Assembly: GCA_963793275.1 (NCBI GenBank)
Contig: CAWBZL010000001.1
Span: 372,001-436,000, forward strand
Reading direction: 5' to 3'
From: Marinirhabdus sp963793275
Lineage (GTDB): Bacteria; Bacteroidota; Bacteroidia; Flavobacteriales; Flavobacteriaceae
Length of the DNA stretch: 64,000 nt
The notes under the pieces were generated by a model. It was not told where the DNA came from and did not search any database. It saw nothing but the letters and a program-made list of their open reading frames with translations. The position numbers were made by a program, and so were the translations under genes. Positions 46,015-55,651 of this stretch are shown in pieces. Position 1 is the stretch's first letter, and each line of letters begins with the position of its first letter.

Positions 46015-47276
46015 AAAACTCGGAGAATTTATTGAGAAGGTTGATGTCAGGAATAAGCATTTACAATCGGAAGATTTGCGCGGTTTAAGTATGAAAAAGG
46101 AGTTTAGAAAAACTACTTCTAATATAGTTGGCACAGATCTACGCAGGTATAAGATAGTTGCTAAAAATAATTTTGCTTGCGATTTCATGTCTGTGATTCG
46201 AGTGCATAAATTACCTGTTGTTTTACATACCGAAGAAAATTTGGTGATCGTCTCACCTGCTTATACCATTTTTAAGGTTAAGGATGAAAGTGCTTTGAAT
46301 CCAGAATATTTGATGATGTGGTTTAGACGTCCAGAATTTGACAGATATGCAGATTTCAGATGTGATAGCGCTATACGAGGTGGATTTAAATGGGATGAAT
46401 TAGGTGAAGTAGATATACCTATACCTGCTATAGAAAAACAACAAGCCATTGTTGATGAATATAATACAGTGGTCAACCGCATTTCTTTAAACGAACAATT
46501 TAATTTAAAGTTAGAAGAAATCCGCCCAAGCATTGTACAAACATTGGTTTGTAGATTTTGAGTTTCCCTTCGACTTCGCTCAGGGCAAACCCGATGTGGA
46601 AGGAAAACCTTATAAATCTTCAGGAGGGGCTATGGTTTATAATGAGGAGTTGGATAAAGAGATTCCTGAGGGGTGGGAGGTTAAGCGGTTGGAAAATGTA
46701 GCGAAAAAAGTTTGTGTTGGTTTTGTCGGATCATGCTATAAATATTATTGTAATAAAAGTGAGGGTATCCCAATGCTTAGGACAACCGATCTGAATGAAG
46801 AGGGAATGTCTTATGAAAACCTCAAATTCATTACTAAAGAGTTTCATGCAAAAAATAAAAAATCCCAGTTAAATAAGGGTGATATTCTTGTTGCTAGACA
46901 TGGTACAAATGGAATGCCAGTAATATTCGACAGAGAGTTTGAAGCTAATTGTTTAAATACAATTATTGTTAAGCCTAATAAAAATATTGCTTATTCTAAA
47001 CTTTTACATTGCTTTTTAAAATCAGACAATGTTGTTGAACAGATTCAATCTTCATTAGGGGGTTCTGTTCAAATGGTGTTAAACACAAAAATAATCTCGA
47101 ATTTAAATTTTTTAGTTAAAAGCGAGATTATTGATCTTTCGTCATTTTATTTAAATCCTATTGATCAAAAAATAAGTACAGTTAGAAAAGAACTTTCGCA
47201 ACTTGAAAAATTGCAGAACCTCCTTCTTTCAAAAATGGCGACTGTTGGAAGTGAGGAGGAATTAGTAACTAATTAA
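45998..47276 (+). pseudogene. hsdS: Type I specificity subunit, frameshifted in the central region
   Basis: Two reading frames make one HsdS of about 425 residues. The first (45998-46561) holds TRD1 and the conserved helix ...IEKQQAIVDEYN...; the second (46533-47276) starts in YKHWFVDFEF and holds TRD2 (EIPEGWEVKRLENV...). Near 46535 the sequence has one copy of GTACAAACATT. Two tandem copies would read PSIVQTLYKHWFVDFEF and restore the frame; losing one 11-bp copy shifts it. Either a slippage/phase-variation event or an assembly collapse. TRD2 is preceded by the FDFAQGKPDVEGKP insert. Confidence 0.85.
46566..46585 (+). repeat. Dispersed palindrome-like repeat inside hsdS
   Basis: CCCTTCGACTTCGCTCAGGG is an imperfect palindrome (CCCT...AGGG) that from memory occurs many times in Bacteroidota genomes. 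Here it is read in frame as PFDFAQG at the hsdS junction. It adds a repeat near the TRD boundary, where recombination would swap specificity domains. Confidence 0.5.
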
Positions 47277-47288
47277 AACCGATATATT

Positions 47289-47498
47289 ATGGAAAGACAA
47301 TCAGTAAGTTCATCAAATCTAGTCTCAATAGGTTATGACGCCAGTTCACAAACTTTAGAAGTAGAATTTAAAGGGGGAACAGTTTATCAATATTTTGATG
47401 TGCCAGAAGATGAATATGATTCTCTTATGAGTGCTTCATCACATGGCGTTTATTTTTCAGCAAACATTAGAGACAATTATAAATTTGAAAAACAGTAA
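47289..47498 (+). CDS. KTSC-domain protein
   Basis: 69 residues, a complete stand-alone KTSC domain: SSNLVSIGYDASSQTLEVEF, then GTVYQYFDVPEDEYDSLMSA and the end YFSANIRDNYKFEK. KTSC proteins are small, of unclear function, often with phage and mobile genes. It lies 12 bases after hsdS and 2 bases before the OLD-type ATPase gene, so it is most likely co-translated with the latter. Confidence 0.88.
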   Translation: MERQSVSSSNLVSIGYDASSQTLEVEFKGGTVYQYFDVPEDEYDSLMSASSHGVYFSANIRDNYKFEKQ

Positions 47499-47500
47499 GA

Positions 47501-49408
47501 ATGTTTTTAGATGAAGTTATAATATTTAATTATAGAAGTTGTAAAACGGTGAGCCTAAATTTATCTGAAGGTACTCCTAATATTTATATTGGTTTAAATG
47601 ACAGTGGTAAATCAACCATTTTACAAGCATTGGACTTACTGCTTAACACCAAGTCTAAATATAATTCATTGGGAGAAGGTAGCTATAAGAATGATTTGTC
47701 CAATTCACCTGAGAAAACTGCTAAATTTAACCAATTATTGGTTGAAAGAGGATTACCAGAGTTTGAAGATGACGGTAATTCAACTTTCATTGTTGGAAAG
47801 TTCAAATATCAAGAAGAAGAAGGTGACGAATATGTTGAAATGAATTTATCGACCCCTTTAAAATGGTCTTTAGATTCAAGTGAGGAAGGTGTATTATGGA
47901 TTGTTAGAAAATTTAATGGCACTTTGGACAAGACTTATGTATTGATGAATGACTCAGATGATTCTTTAGAATTATGGAATTTATCCGTTACAAATATTAA
48001 TGCTAAAATCAAGGAATTAGGAGTAACTCCAGATGAGATAAAAAATGAAAACGGAAAGGGTAGGTTCTCAAACTTTGAAAAGATTAGAGCTATTTACACT
48101 AAGTTAGATTCTCGGCCGAAATGGGCACAATATAAATTCGCAAAAAGTGATATGGATATTTTTCCAATATTCAGTTTATTTGATTGGAATACTAGTTTAG
48201 ATGAAATAATTTCTACTGCCGAGGCAATTATGAAGGAAGAGATTGAAGAACATTTGAATCCAATCAAGTCATTAGCAGAGGAAAATGCTAAATTGGCAGA
48301 AGAAGCAATAAATAGAAAATTTGGTGATTTAAGTGAAACGATTCGAGAGGTTGCTAGGGATGTTGAAGGAATAAATTCCAAGGTATATTTCAATGTAAAA
48401 GAGCAAATATCCGATGTCATGGTAACCAAAACTAATAGTGATGGTCCAATACATTTAGAAAATCAAGGTGAAGGGTTAAAAAGACAGATTTGGTTTTCTC
48501 TTATTAAAGCGAAGGCAGACACTGGAGCAGATAGTATCAACAAATTCATTTGGGCTTTTGATGAACCTGAAACTCATTTATATCCTAGAGCGCAACGTGA
48601 GTTTTTTGATATTATAAATAAAGTTTCAGAAGGAAATGTACAGACATTAATTAGTACACACTCAACAATCTTTATTGACAAATCTAATCTTGATAAAATT
48701 AATAGTGTTAAACAAGAGGATAACGGTTATTCTGTGATAAATGGTTGCTCTGATGTAGAGGCAATATATTCATCACTCAACGTAAAAAATAGTGACTTCT
48801 TGTTTCATGATAAATTTTTAATTGTAGAAGGTGATACTGAACAATATTTAATTCCAAAGTTATATGAATTGTATAAAGATAGCACCTTAATTAAGGACAA
48901 TATTCAACTAATAAATATTCAAGGAAAAGACAAGTGGTTAATCAACAAAGCTCTTTTAGATAAGGTTATGGCAGGATTTAAAAAATCAGAAAGCCAGCTA
49001 GTATATCTTTTTGATAATGATATGAGTTTTGAAATAGGCGCAGCAGCAATAAGAGACAACATGTTTTTTGTTGGCGTTCAAGATATAGAGGATTCATTAA
49101 GTGATGAAATCTGGTTGGGCATCTTAAGTAATTTTTATGATGGGATATTTGACTTTACTATAGAGGAGATTCAGGGTTGGAAGCAAAATGTTCCAAGAAA
49201 TACTAAATGTAATAATAACCAGAAGTTTTATTCAATTCTAAAAAGAGGTATTAAGGATAAGGCCGTTGAAGAAGATGTAGACTATGATACATTGAATAGG
49301 CTTCCTTCAAAAGGAATTGAATCTGCAGATTTAATATTACAATATATAGATATGTCAGAAAAGATCCCACAGAGAATTAAAGATGCATTTGATAAATTAC
49401 ATGATTAA
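47501..49408 (+). CDS. OLD-family ATPase/TOPRIM endonuclease (GajA-like architecture)
   Basis: 635 residues. An ABC/SMC-type ATPase head with Walker A GLNDSGKST (about 30-38), the signature region ENQGEGLKRQIWFSL, Walker B IWAFDEPETHLYP and H-loop ISTHSTIF. A C-terminal TOPRIM domain follows with FLIVEGDTEQYLIP (about 440-453) and the DxD-type FDNDMS. This is the arrangement of OLD nucleases, including GajA of the Gabija defence system, but no UvrD-like GajB is adjacent, so it is not Gabija as known. It is coupled to the KTSC gene, and its last codon overlaps the next start by 1 base. Confidence 0.88.
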   Translation: MFLDEVIIFNYRSCKTVSLNLSEGTPNIYIGLNDSGKSTILQALDLLLNTKSKYNSLGEGSYKNDLSNSPEKTAKFNQLLVERGLPEFEDDGNSTFIVGKFKYQEEEGDEYVEMNLSTPLKWSLDSSEEGVLWIVRKFNGTLDKTYVLMNDSDDSLELWNLSVTNINAKIKELGVTPDEIKNENGKGRFSNFEKIRAIYTKLDSRPKWAQYKFAKSDMDIFPIFSLFDWNTSLDEIISTAEAIMKEEIEEHLNPIKSLAEENAKLAEEAINRKFGDLSETIREVARDVEGINSKVYFNVKEQISDVMVTKTNSDGPIHLENQGEGLKRQIWFSLIKAKADTGADSINKFIWAFDEPETHLYPRAQREFFDIINKVSEGNVQTLISTHSTIFIDKSNLDKINSVKQEDNGYSVINGCSDVEAIYSSLNVKNSDFLFHDKFLIVEGDTEQYLIPKLYELYKDSTLIKDNIQLINIQGKDKWLINKALLDKVMAGFKKSESQLVYLFDNDMSFEIGAAAIRDNMFFVGVQDIEDSLSDEIWLGILSNFYDGIFDFTIEEIQGWKQNVPRNTKCNNNQKFYSILKRGIKDKAVEEDVDYDTLNRLPSKGIESADLILQYIDMSEKIPQRIKDAFDKLHD

Positions 49409-50439
49409 TGGCAACAATAAAACTCAACCAAAAACTCAAACGCACAGAGATCCAAAAATTTGAGCTGGATAATGAAATCGTGTTCAACTATTTTGATAAT
49501 CTGCCAGCGGCAGAGCGAGACGATAAACTTGTACGTGCGCTGTATATTGGTGTCCTAGCCCTTATGGAAGATAGACTATCCTCTTTTTTATCTAAAACCT
49601 CCAATGAGCTAGGTACCGAGTTGGAAAGCCTTAAAATGATTTTTGAGATGAAAAAGGAGCTATTTTACAAAAGCGCCATCAAAGGCTCCTTAGCAGAAGA
49701 TGACATTGCCGACTTCTTAAATAATTATTTTAAAAGCAAACGTATGGCAGACAAAGCATTGCTTACGGGCAATGCCGCAGGTGCCCTACCCCGTAACAAA
49801 ACGGGTGATATTATTTGTGAAGTAAATGGCTCACCAGATTTAAAAATAGCCATAGAGTGTAAGTTTGACAAAAGCGTAAAGCTGGGTGATATAGAAGGCA
49901 AAGACCTTTTTATACGAAAGACCGATACCGCCTGGAGCCAGCTCATAGAAAGCAATGCCAACAGAAACTCCAAAGTAAGTATTATCGTTTTTGATATTTC
50001 GTTGGTAGACAATAGCATCTTAAAGTTTAATGAACACGTAGGCTTTATTCCTGAGATTGGTTTCATCGCTATTATAGATTCACAAAAAGGAGATTACACC
50101 AATCTAGTCATTGCTTATATGCTTGCCCGTGATATTGCTATAAACGCAAAAACACTTGAGTTGGACAAAGAGATTTTAAGCATTTTAGTCACCCGTATTT
50201 TAAAGGATATAGGAGAGATAAAAGCCATTAAGACCCTGGTAGAGCGAAATATCGATACCAACCGGGAAATTTTAAAGCAAATTGAGAAATCGATGTTGTT
50301 AATGGATTTTAATCAACGGTATTTGAGTCAGTTTCTTGAAACAGGTACGCTTACCAAAAAAGACCTACTCGACTTTTACATGGGTGAAGATATAAAGGCC
50401 CAATACAAGTTGATTGAGAAGGAGATAAATGAGTTGTAA
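49408..50439 (+). CDS. RM-locus protein with nuclease-like core
   Basis: 343 residues. I do not recognise a named family, but the segment GDIICEVNGSPDLKIAIECKFDK (about 128-150) has the D...ExK spacing of PD-(D/E)XK nuclease folds. The N-terminal (LVRALYIGVLALMEDRLSSFLS) and C-terminal parts are helical. Its base composition looks more like hsdM and hsdR than the two neighbours, suggesting it belonged to the original RM locus. It overlaps both neighbours by one base. Confidence 0.7.
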   Translation: MATIKLNQKLKRTEIQKFELDNEIVFNYFDNLPAAERDDKLVRALYIGVLALMEDRLSSFLSKTSNELGTELESLKMIFEMKKELFYKSAIKGSLAEDDIADFLNNYFKSKRMADKALLTGNAAGALPRNKTGDIICEVNGSPDLKIAIECKFDKSVKLGDIEGKDLFIRKTDTAWSQLIESNANRNSKVSIIVFDISLVDNSILKFNEHVGFIPEIGFIAIIDSQKGDYTNLVIAYMLARDIAINAKTLELDKEILSILVTRILKDIGEIKAIKTLVERNIDTNREILKQIEKSMLLMDFNQRYLSQFLETGTLTKKDLLDFYMGEDIKAQYKLIEKEINEL

Positions 50440-50912
50440 TGAAAGAAATTGAAGAATTATTAGAAATCACTGAGAAACTAAGGAATCTTAAAATAGCGCA
50501 GGAAAGGAAATTTACTTTGGATGGTAATTTAGTTGGTGATATTGGTGAGGTTCTAGCTGCTGAAAAATATGGTATTAAACTACATCCTCCAGGAAATAAC
50601 ATTCATGACGGCATCGAAATTAAAAGTGGCAAGGAGGTGCAAATTAAATCTTCTTTTGGATGCCAGTCCTATTTTCCAACCAATAAAGATCATATTCCAG
50701 ACTATCTTTTAGCAATAAAAATAAAAAATAATGGTAAAATAGTTGAACTGTATAATGGACCAGGCAGCCTCATTCAAAAAGAATATATAGAAAAAAGGCA
50801 ACTTAAATATGCACCTCGAAAATATCTGTTCAGGCTGTCTGGAAATATTTTACAAAAAATCAATAAAGATGTTTCAGAGAGTGATAAAATTAAAGACCTG
50901 ACTGATGAGTAG
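50439..50912 (+). CDS. DUF6998-like restriction-endonuclease-fold protein
   Basis: 157 residues. The middle has the likely nuclease core: VGDIGEVLAAEKYG, then NNIHDGIEIKSGKEVQIKSSFG, which fits E...D...QxK of a PD-(D/E)XK fold. The C-terminal segment contacts YLFRLSGNILQKIN. It overlaps the next gene by eight bases. Possibly a small endonuclease or an accessory of the RM system. Confidence 0.68.
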   Translation: MKEIEELLEITEKLRNLKIAQERKFTLDGNLVGDIGEVLAAEKYGIKLHPPGNNIHDGIEIKSGKEVQIKSSFGCQSYFPTNKDHIPDYLLAIKIKNNGKIVELYNGPGSLIQKEYIEKRQLKYAPRKYLFRLSGNILQKINKDVSESDKIKDLTDE

Positions 50913-52041
50913 TACTTTGAGTAATCTTGAGATTTTCTTGAACAATACGCATATCCCGCGCGTAAAAAAACAACCCAAAACATTTTTGGGGATTGCCAAG
51001 CAACCACATTATGAGAATGTGTTGAGTAATATCCTTGCCTTTTATTTTAATGTTGGTGAAGCACATAAGCTTGGCGATCTATTTATTGTCAGCCTATTGG
51101 AACTAGTTACTGAAAAATTTGGAGAAAACATTAAGGATTTTGATGGGTTTTCAGACTTTCAGGTACAAACAGAAACCACAACCAATAAAGGGGGAAGAAT
51201 TGATTTACTTTTATATAACGATGACCACTGTATTATTATAGAAAACAAGGTTTATCATACATTGGGTAATGATCTTGATGATTATTATAATTCACAGATC
51301 AAAAAATATAATAAAAACAATATCGCTGGTGTAGTACTTTCATTATTTCCTATTTCATTTATTACCCACCCCGAATTTATCAACATAACACACAAACAAT
51401 TACTCACTAGGGTAATGAAAAATATAGGCGGTTACCTATTAGAGGCAGATACGACTTATATTGTTTTTTTAAAAGATCTCTACCAAAATACATTGAATTT
51501 AAGCACTAAACAGATGAAGCCAGAAGACATTCAATTTTATAAAGAGCATCGTGATAACATTCACCAAACAGCACGATTTCTAAACAGATTTAAAGATCAT
51601 GTAAAAAGAGAGATTGAAGCAACCTGTGGTATTTTAAATGGTGATGTTGAATATTTAAATTTAAAAGGAACAACTAGCAATAGATTACGCTACTACGAAT
51701 CAAAGGCAAACCCCGATTTAATGTTTACCATCGGATTCGACAGATTATATATAGATAACCATAAAGATATTTGGATTGTGGTAGAATTAAAAGGAGATGC
51801 GTTGCTTGACAGGTCTATTTATAACCAGATTGATTTTTCTGCTGCTGAAAAACAATTGATTAATAATAACTTTTATAGCGACAATAAAACTGGATGGGCA
51901 CATTTTGCATTCAAATCCTACCCATATGAATTAATTGATTTTAATGATTTAAGAAATTTTATTGTTCAAAATATTGAAGGAACTCCTTTGCTTTCTATAT
52001 TTAATAAATTAAATGCCTTCCTTACAAACCGTAACAATTAA
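50905..52041 (+). CDS. PD-(D/E)XK nuclease-family protein
   Basis: 378 residues. The catalytic-type motif is clear: GGRIDLLLYNDDHCIIIENKVYH (about 92-114; D-x(n)-ExK). The N-terminal part FLGIAKQPHYENVLSNILAFYF is typical for this group of phage-defence-linked nucleases. The C-terminal half contains an additional alpha/beta domain (IWIVVELKGDALLDRS). It lies 3 bases before hsdR. Confidence 0.8.
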   Translation: MSSTLSNLEIFLNNTHIPRVKKQPKTFLGIAKQPHYENVLSNILAFYFNVGEAHKLGDLFIVSLLELVTEKFGENIKDFDGFSDFQVQTETTTNKGGRIDLLLYNDDHCIIIENKVYHTLGNDLDDYYNSQIKKYNKNNIAGVVLSLFPISFITHPEFINITHKQLLTRVMKNIGGYLLEADTTYIVFLKDLYQNTLNLSTKQMKPEDIQFYKEHRDNIHQTARFLNRFKDHVKREIEATCGILNGDVEYLNLKGTTSNRLRYYESKANPDLMFTIGFDRLYIDNHKDIWIVVELKGDALLDRSIYNQIDFSAAEKQLINNNFYSDNKTGWAHFAFKSYPYELIDFNDLRNFIVQNIEGTPLLSIFNKLNAFLTNRNN

Positions 52042-52044
52042 GGT

Positions 52045-55000
52045 ATGTCAAAATTCACCGAAGCTAAATTAGAATCCGCCTTTACAGAACTATTAGGTCT
52101 GGAAGGGTATCCTCATACCTTGGGCACTACCCTGCTTCGTGATGAAGGTGACGTACTTATTGCAGAAGATCTGCGGAATTATTTGCGAACTCGATATCAG
52201 GAAAACCAGATTACTGAAAGTGAAATAGACGCAGTACTACTTCGCTTAAAAAGCTTGCCTTCTTCAGATTTATATGAGAGCAACAAAATTGTGATGCGCT
52301 TGTTGAGTGATGGCTTTATTTTAAAACGGGAAGATCCAAAGCAAAAAGATTTTTATGTACAATTAATAGATTACCGAGGTTTAAACGCCCATAGAACCAT
52401 TGAAAACATAGATTACATAGTAGCTGAAGAAGAGCCAAATTATAGCAAGCCTCAAAATATTTATAAATTTATTACACAGCTAAAAATAGTTGAGCACCAC
52501 CCGCCGGGTCGCATTCCTGATGGTATTCTTTATATGAATGGGATTCCCGTTGTGATTTTTGAGTTTAAGACCGCCATACAAGAAGATTGTACCATTCATG
52601 ATGCGTATAAACAAATCACGGTTAGATATGAACGAGATATCCCAGAGTTATTCAAATACAATGCATTTTGCGTCATTAGTGATGGCGCCAATACAAAAGC
52701 TGGTTCTTTTTTTGCACCTTATGAGTTTTACTATTCCTGGCGCCGTGTTGCCGGCTTGGCAAAAGATGTAGATGGGATCGATAGCCTTTTTACATTGGTA
52801 CAGGGTATGTTGCATCGCGATAGGTTGCGAGATGTGATACGCAACTTTATCTACCTGCCCGATAGTTCCAAAAAGGATGAAAAAATTGTTTGCAGATACC
52901 CGCAGTATTATGCTGCCCGTGCTTTGTACGATAATATCTTAAAAGCACAACAACCCGCTGGTGATGGAAAAGGAGGCACCTATTTTGGCGCCACAGGATG
53001 TGGCAAGAGTTTTACCATGTTGTTTCTTGCTCGATTGCTCATGCGTAGTGTTCATTTTGAAAGCCCCACTATTGTGATGATTACAGATAGAACAGATTTG
53101 GACGATCAATTAGCTACACAATTTACGAATGCAAAACAGTATGTGGGGGACGATACGATTGTAAGTGTAGAGAGCAGGGCACAGTTACGCGAATACTTGC
53201 AAGGCAGAGAAAGTGGGGGCGTATTTTTAACTACCATCCATAAGTTTACAGAGGACACTCAATTATTGACCACCAGAAAAAATGTAGTGTGCATTAGTGA
53301 CGAGGCCCATAGAAGCCAGATAAACTTAGATCAAAAAATAACTGTTACCGAAGAAGGTATTAAAAAAACATATGGATTTGCCAAGTATTTGCACGACTCA
53401 CTTCCTAACGCTACCTATGTTGGTTTTACTGGAACGCCGGTAGATGGAACACTCGATGTTTTTGGGAATGTAGTGGACACCTACACCATGACCGAATCTG
53501 TAAAAGATGAGATTACCGTTAGGATCGTATATGAAGGTCGTGCTGCCAAAGTAGCTTTACACAATAACGAGCTTGCCAAAATTGAAGCGTATTATGAAGA
53601 AGCTGCCGCCGCTGGCGCGAATGAATATCAGGTAGAAGAAAGTAAAAAGCAATCAGCAAGCATGAACGCTATTTTAGGCGACCCCGATAGATTGGAGGCA
53701 ATCGCTAAAGACTTTGTCGTTCATTATGAAAAACGAGTGACAGAAGGTGCTACTGTGGTGGGTAAAGCTATGTTTGTATGCAGTAGTAGAAACATAGCCT
53801 ACGAATTGTATAAAAACATAATAGAGTTACGTCCCGAATGGGGTGAAGTAAAAATAGCAGCCGATGGTATTATTTTAACCGAAGAAGAAAAGAAAAAGAT
53901 AAAACCAATTGAACTTATTAAAATGATTATGACACGTGGAAAAGATGACCCGAAAGTGTTATATGAAATGCTCGGCACCAAAGAATACAGAAAAGAATTA
54001 GATAGGCAGTTTAAAAACGAAAAGTCTAATTTTAAGATTGCCATTGTAGTAGATATGTGGCTTACAGGTTTTGATGTTCCTTTTTTAGACAGCATATACA
54101 TAGACAAGCCTATACAGCAGCATAATTTAATACAAACGATTTCCAGAGTTAACAGAAAGTTTAAAGGAAAGAACAAAGGGCTTGTTGTAGATTATATTGG
54201 TATAAAAAAACAAATGAATTTAGCGCTTGCCCAATACAATAAGGGTGACCGCGAAAATTTTGAGGATATTGCTGAATCGTTGGTAATCGTGCGAAACCAT
54301 TTAGATTTACTCGCAAAGATTTACCATAAATTTGATTCAAGTAATTATTTCAAAGGCACACCCCTGGAACAGCTTAACACTTTGAATAAAGCGGTAGAAT
54401 ATGTCATGGTTACCAAAGAATTGGAGACCCGTTTTATGGCATTAGTAAAGCGTTTAAAAGCTGCCTATGATATTTGTTCTGGAAGTGAACAACTCACTCA
54501 AAAAGAAAGAGATTTAACCCATTTTTATCTCGCCATTCGCTCCATAGTATTTAAACTAACCAAAGGTGAAGCTCCTGATACTGCACAAATGAATGCTAAG
54601 GTTAGAGAAATGATAAAAAATGCGCTCCAAAGTGAGGGCGTTGAAGAAATATTTAAAATGGGAGATGAAACAGAAGCTGCCCAAGATATATTTGATGAAG
54701 CCTATCTGGAAAAAATAAACAAGATAAAATTACCTAATACCAAAATCAAACTCTTACAGCAATTATTAGCCCGAGCCATTGGGGAAATGAAAAAAGTTAA
54801 TAAAGTAAAGGGTGTAGATTTTTCAAAAAAAATGGAATCACTGGTTCAACGTTATAATGAACGTAAAGAAGATGATGTATTTCGAAGTGAGGTATATGAA
54901 GAAATGGCCGATCAGCTAACAGAATTAATCTGGCAAGTGCATAGTGAGTTTTCGGCAGGTGATGACTTGGGTATTGGCTTCGAAGTGAAGGCTTTTTATG

Positions 55001-55263
55001 ACATCCTTAAAGAATTATGTACAAAATATGATTTTAAGTATCCAGAGGACAAACTCATTGAGCTATCAAAAGCTGTTAAAGATTTAGTTGATGAACAAGC
55101 CAGATTTCCAGATTGGAGCAAACGAAGTGATATTAAAGCTGCTCTTAAAGTAGGATTAATTTTGTTACTTGATGAGCACGGCTACCCCCCGGTAGAACGT
55201 GATGAAGTATATCAAGATATTTTTGAGCAAGCCGAGAATTTTAAGAAGAATAGGAAGTTCTAG
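52045..55263 (+). CDS. hsdR: Type I restriction endonuclease subunit R
   Basis: 1072 residues. N-terminal nuclease domain with the ExK motif VVIFEFKTAI near residue 175, then SF2 translocase: Walker A GATGCGKSF (about 314-322), DEAH box ISDEAHRS (about 416-423), motif III VGFTGTP and motif VI QTISRVNRKFKGK. The C-terminal helical region binds HsdM. It is the last gene of the operon, four accessory genes and a KTSC gene away from hsdS. Confidence 0.95.
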   Translation: MSKFTEAKLESAFTELLGLEGYPHTLGTTLLRDEGDVLIAEDLRNYLRTRYQENQITESEIDAVLLRLKSLPSSDLYESNKIVMRLLSDGFILKREDPKQKDFYVQLIDYRGLNAHRTIENIDYIVAEEEPNYSKPQNIYKFITQLKIVEHHPPGRIPDGILYMNGIPVVIFEFKTAIQEDCTIHDAYKQITVRYERDIPELFKYNAFCVISDGANTKAGSFFAPYEFYYSWRRVAGLAKDVDGIDSLFTLVQGMLHRDRLRDVIRNFIYLPDSSKKDEKIVCRYPQYYAARALYDNILKAQQPAGDGKGGTYFGATGCGKSFTMLFLARLLMRSVHFESPTIVMITDRTDLDDQLATQFTNAKQYVGDDTIVSVESRAQLREYLQGRESGGVFLTTIHKFTEDTQLLTTRKNVVCISDEAHRSQINLDQKITVTEEGIKKTYGFAKYLHDSLPNATYVGFTGTPVDGTLDVFGNVVDTYTMTESVKDEITVRIVYEGRAAKVALHNNELAKIEAYYEEAAAAGANEYQVEESKKQSASMNAILGDPDRLEAIAKDFVVHYEKRVTEGATVVGKAMFVCSSRNIAYELYKNIIELRPEWGEVKIAADGIILTEEEKKKIKPIELIKMIMTRGKDDPKVLYEMLGTKEYRKELDRQFKNEKSNFKIAIVVDMWLTGFDVPFLDSIYIDKPIQQHNLIQTISRVNRKFKGKNKGLVVDYIGIKKQMNLALAQYNKGDRENFEDIAESLVIVRNHLDLLAKIYHKFDSSNYFKGTPLEQLNTLNKAVEYVMVTKELETRFMALVKRLKAAYDICSGSEQLTQKERDLTHFYLAIRSIVFKLTKGEAPDTAQMNAKVREMIKNALQSEGVEEIFKMGDETEAAQDIFDEAYLEKINKIKLPNTKIKLLQQLLARAIGEMKKVNKVKGVDFSKKMESLVQRYNERKEDDVFRSEVYEEMADQLTELIWQVHSEFSAGDDLGIGFEVKAFYDILKELCTKYDFKYPEDKLIELSKAVKDLVDEQARFPDWSKRSDIKAALKVGLILLLDEHGYPPVERDEVYQDIFEQAENFKKNRKF

Positions 55264-55278
55264 AGAAAAATTTTGTTT

Positions 55279-55455
55279 TTAGCTAAAAACCGTCCTCAAA
55301 ATAAATGCATCCGCTTCTGCTCGAGAGAGCAGTTTTTCTTTTTTCGGGGGTTGGACCCGTGACGGTTTAACCGTATCCTGCATCATTTTCAATAGAGCCC
55401 CTTGCTCTTCCTTAGGAAGGGCCTGAACGATACTGAAAACAATAGTGGCCTTCAT
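55279..55455 (-). CDS. Small protein of unknown function
   Basis: 58 codons using the ATG at 55455; a longer upstream frame has low-quality sequence and is not chosen. The product starts MKATIVFSIVQALPKEEQGA and continues LLKMMQDTVKPSRVQPPKKE, ending SRAEADAFILRTVFS. A helical N-terminal part and basic linker are visible. It is convergent with hsdR (15 bases between stops). No family recognised; such short proteins are frequent in Bacteroidota and some pair with toxins. Confidence 0.5.
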   Translation of the reverse strand: MKATIVFSIVQALPKEEQGALLKMMQDTVKPSRVQPPKKEKLLSRAEADAFILRTVFS

Positions 55456-55651
55456 TGCGCTGATTCTTTTGAAAAAGGCAAAATGCAAAAAAACAAATAG
55501 GGAATTATGGGGTTGTACGCGATTGTGGACGATTACGTAAGATTGCGTGCGATTCACTTACAGACTTTGTATACTCAATTTGAATGTAACTGGGACTGCA
55601 GTGGGAGGTGTGCAATGGGGGATGTTTTTAGTCCTGGTATGTTGCGAAGCA

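Noticed and set aside
46533..47276. Second half of hsdS as an independent small specificity gene
   Set aside because: It starts inside the conserved hinge and needs the first half for TRD1; better explained by a frameshift.
47501..49408. Gabija defence system
   Set aside because: Only the GajA-like part is present; no UvrD-like helicase gene (GajB) lies next to it.
55275..55290. GTTTTTAGCTAAAAAC palindrome as a terminator of hsdR
   Set aside because: AT-only stem overlapping the stop of the convergent small gene; too weak to call.
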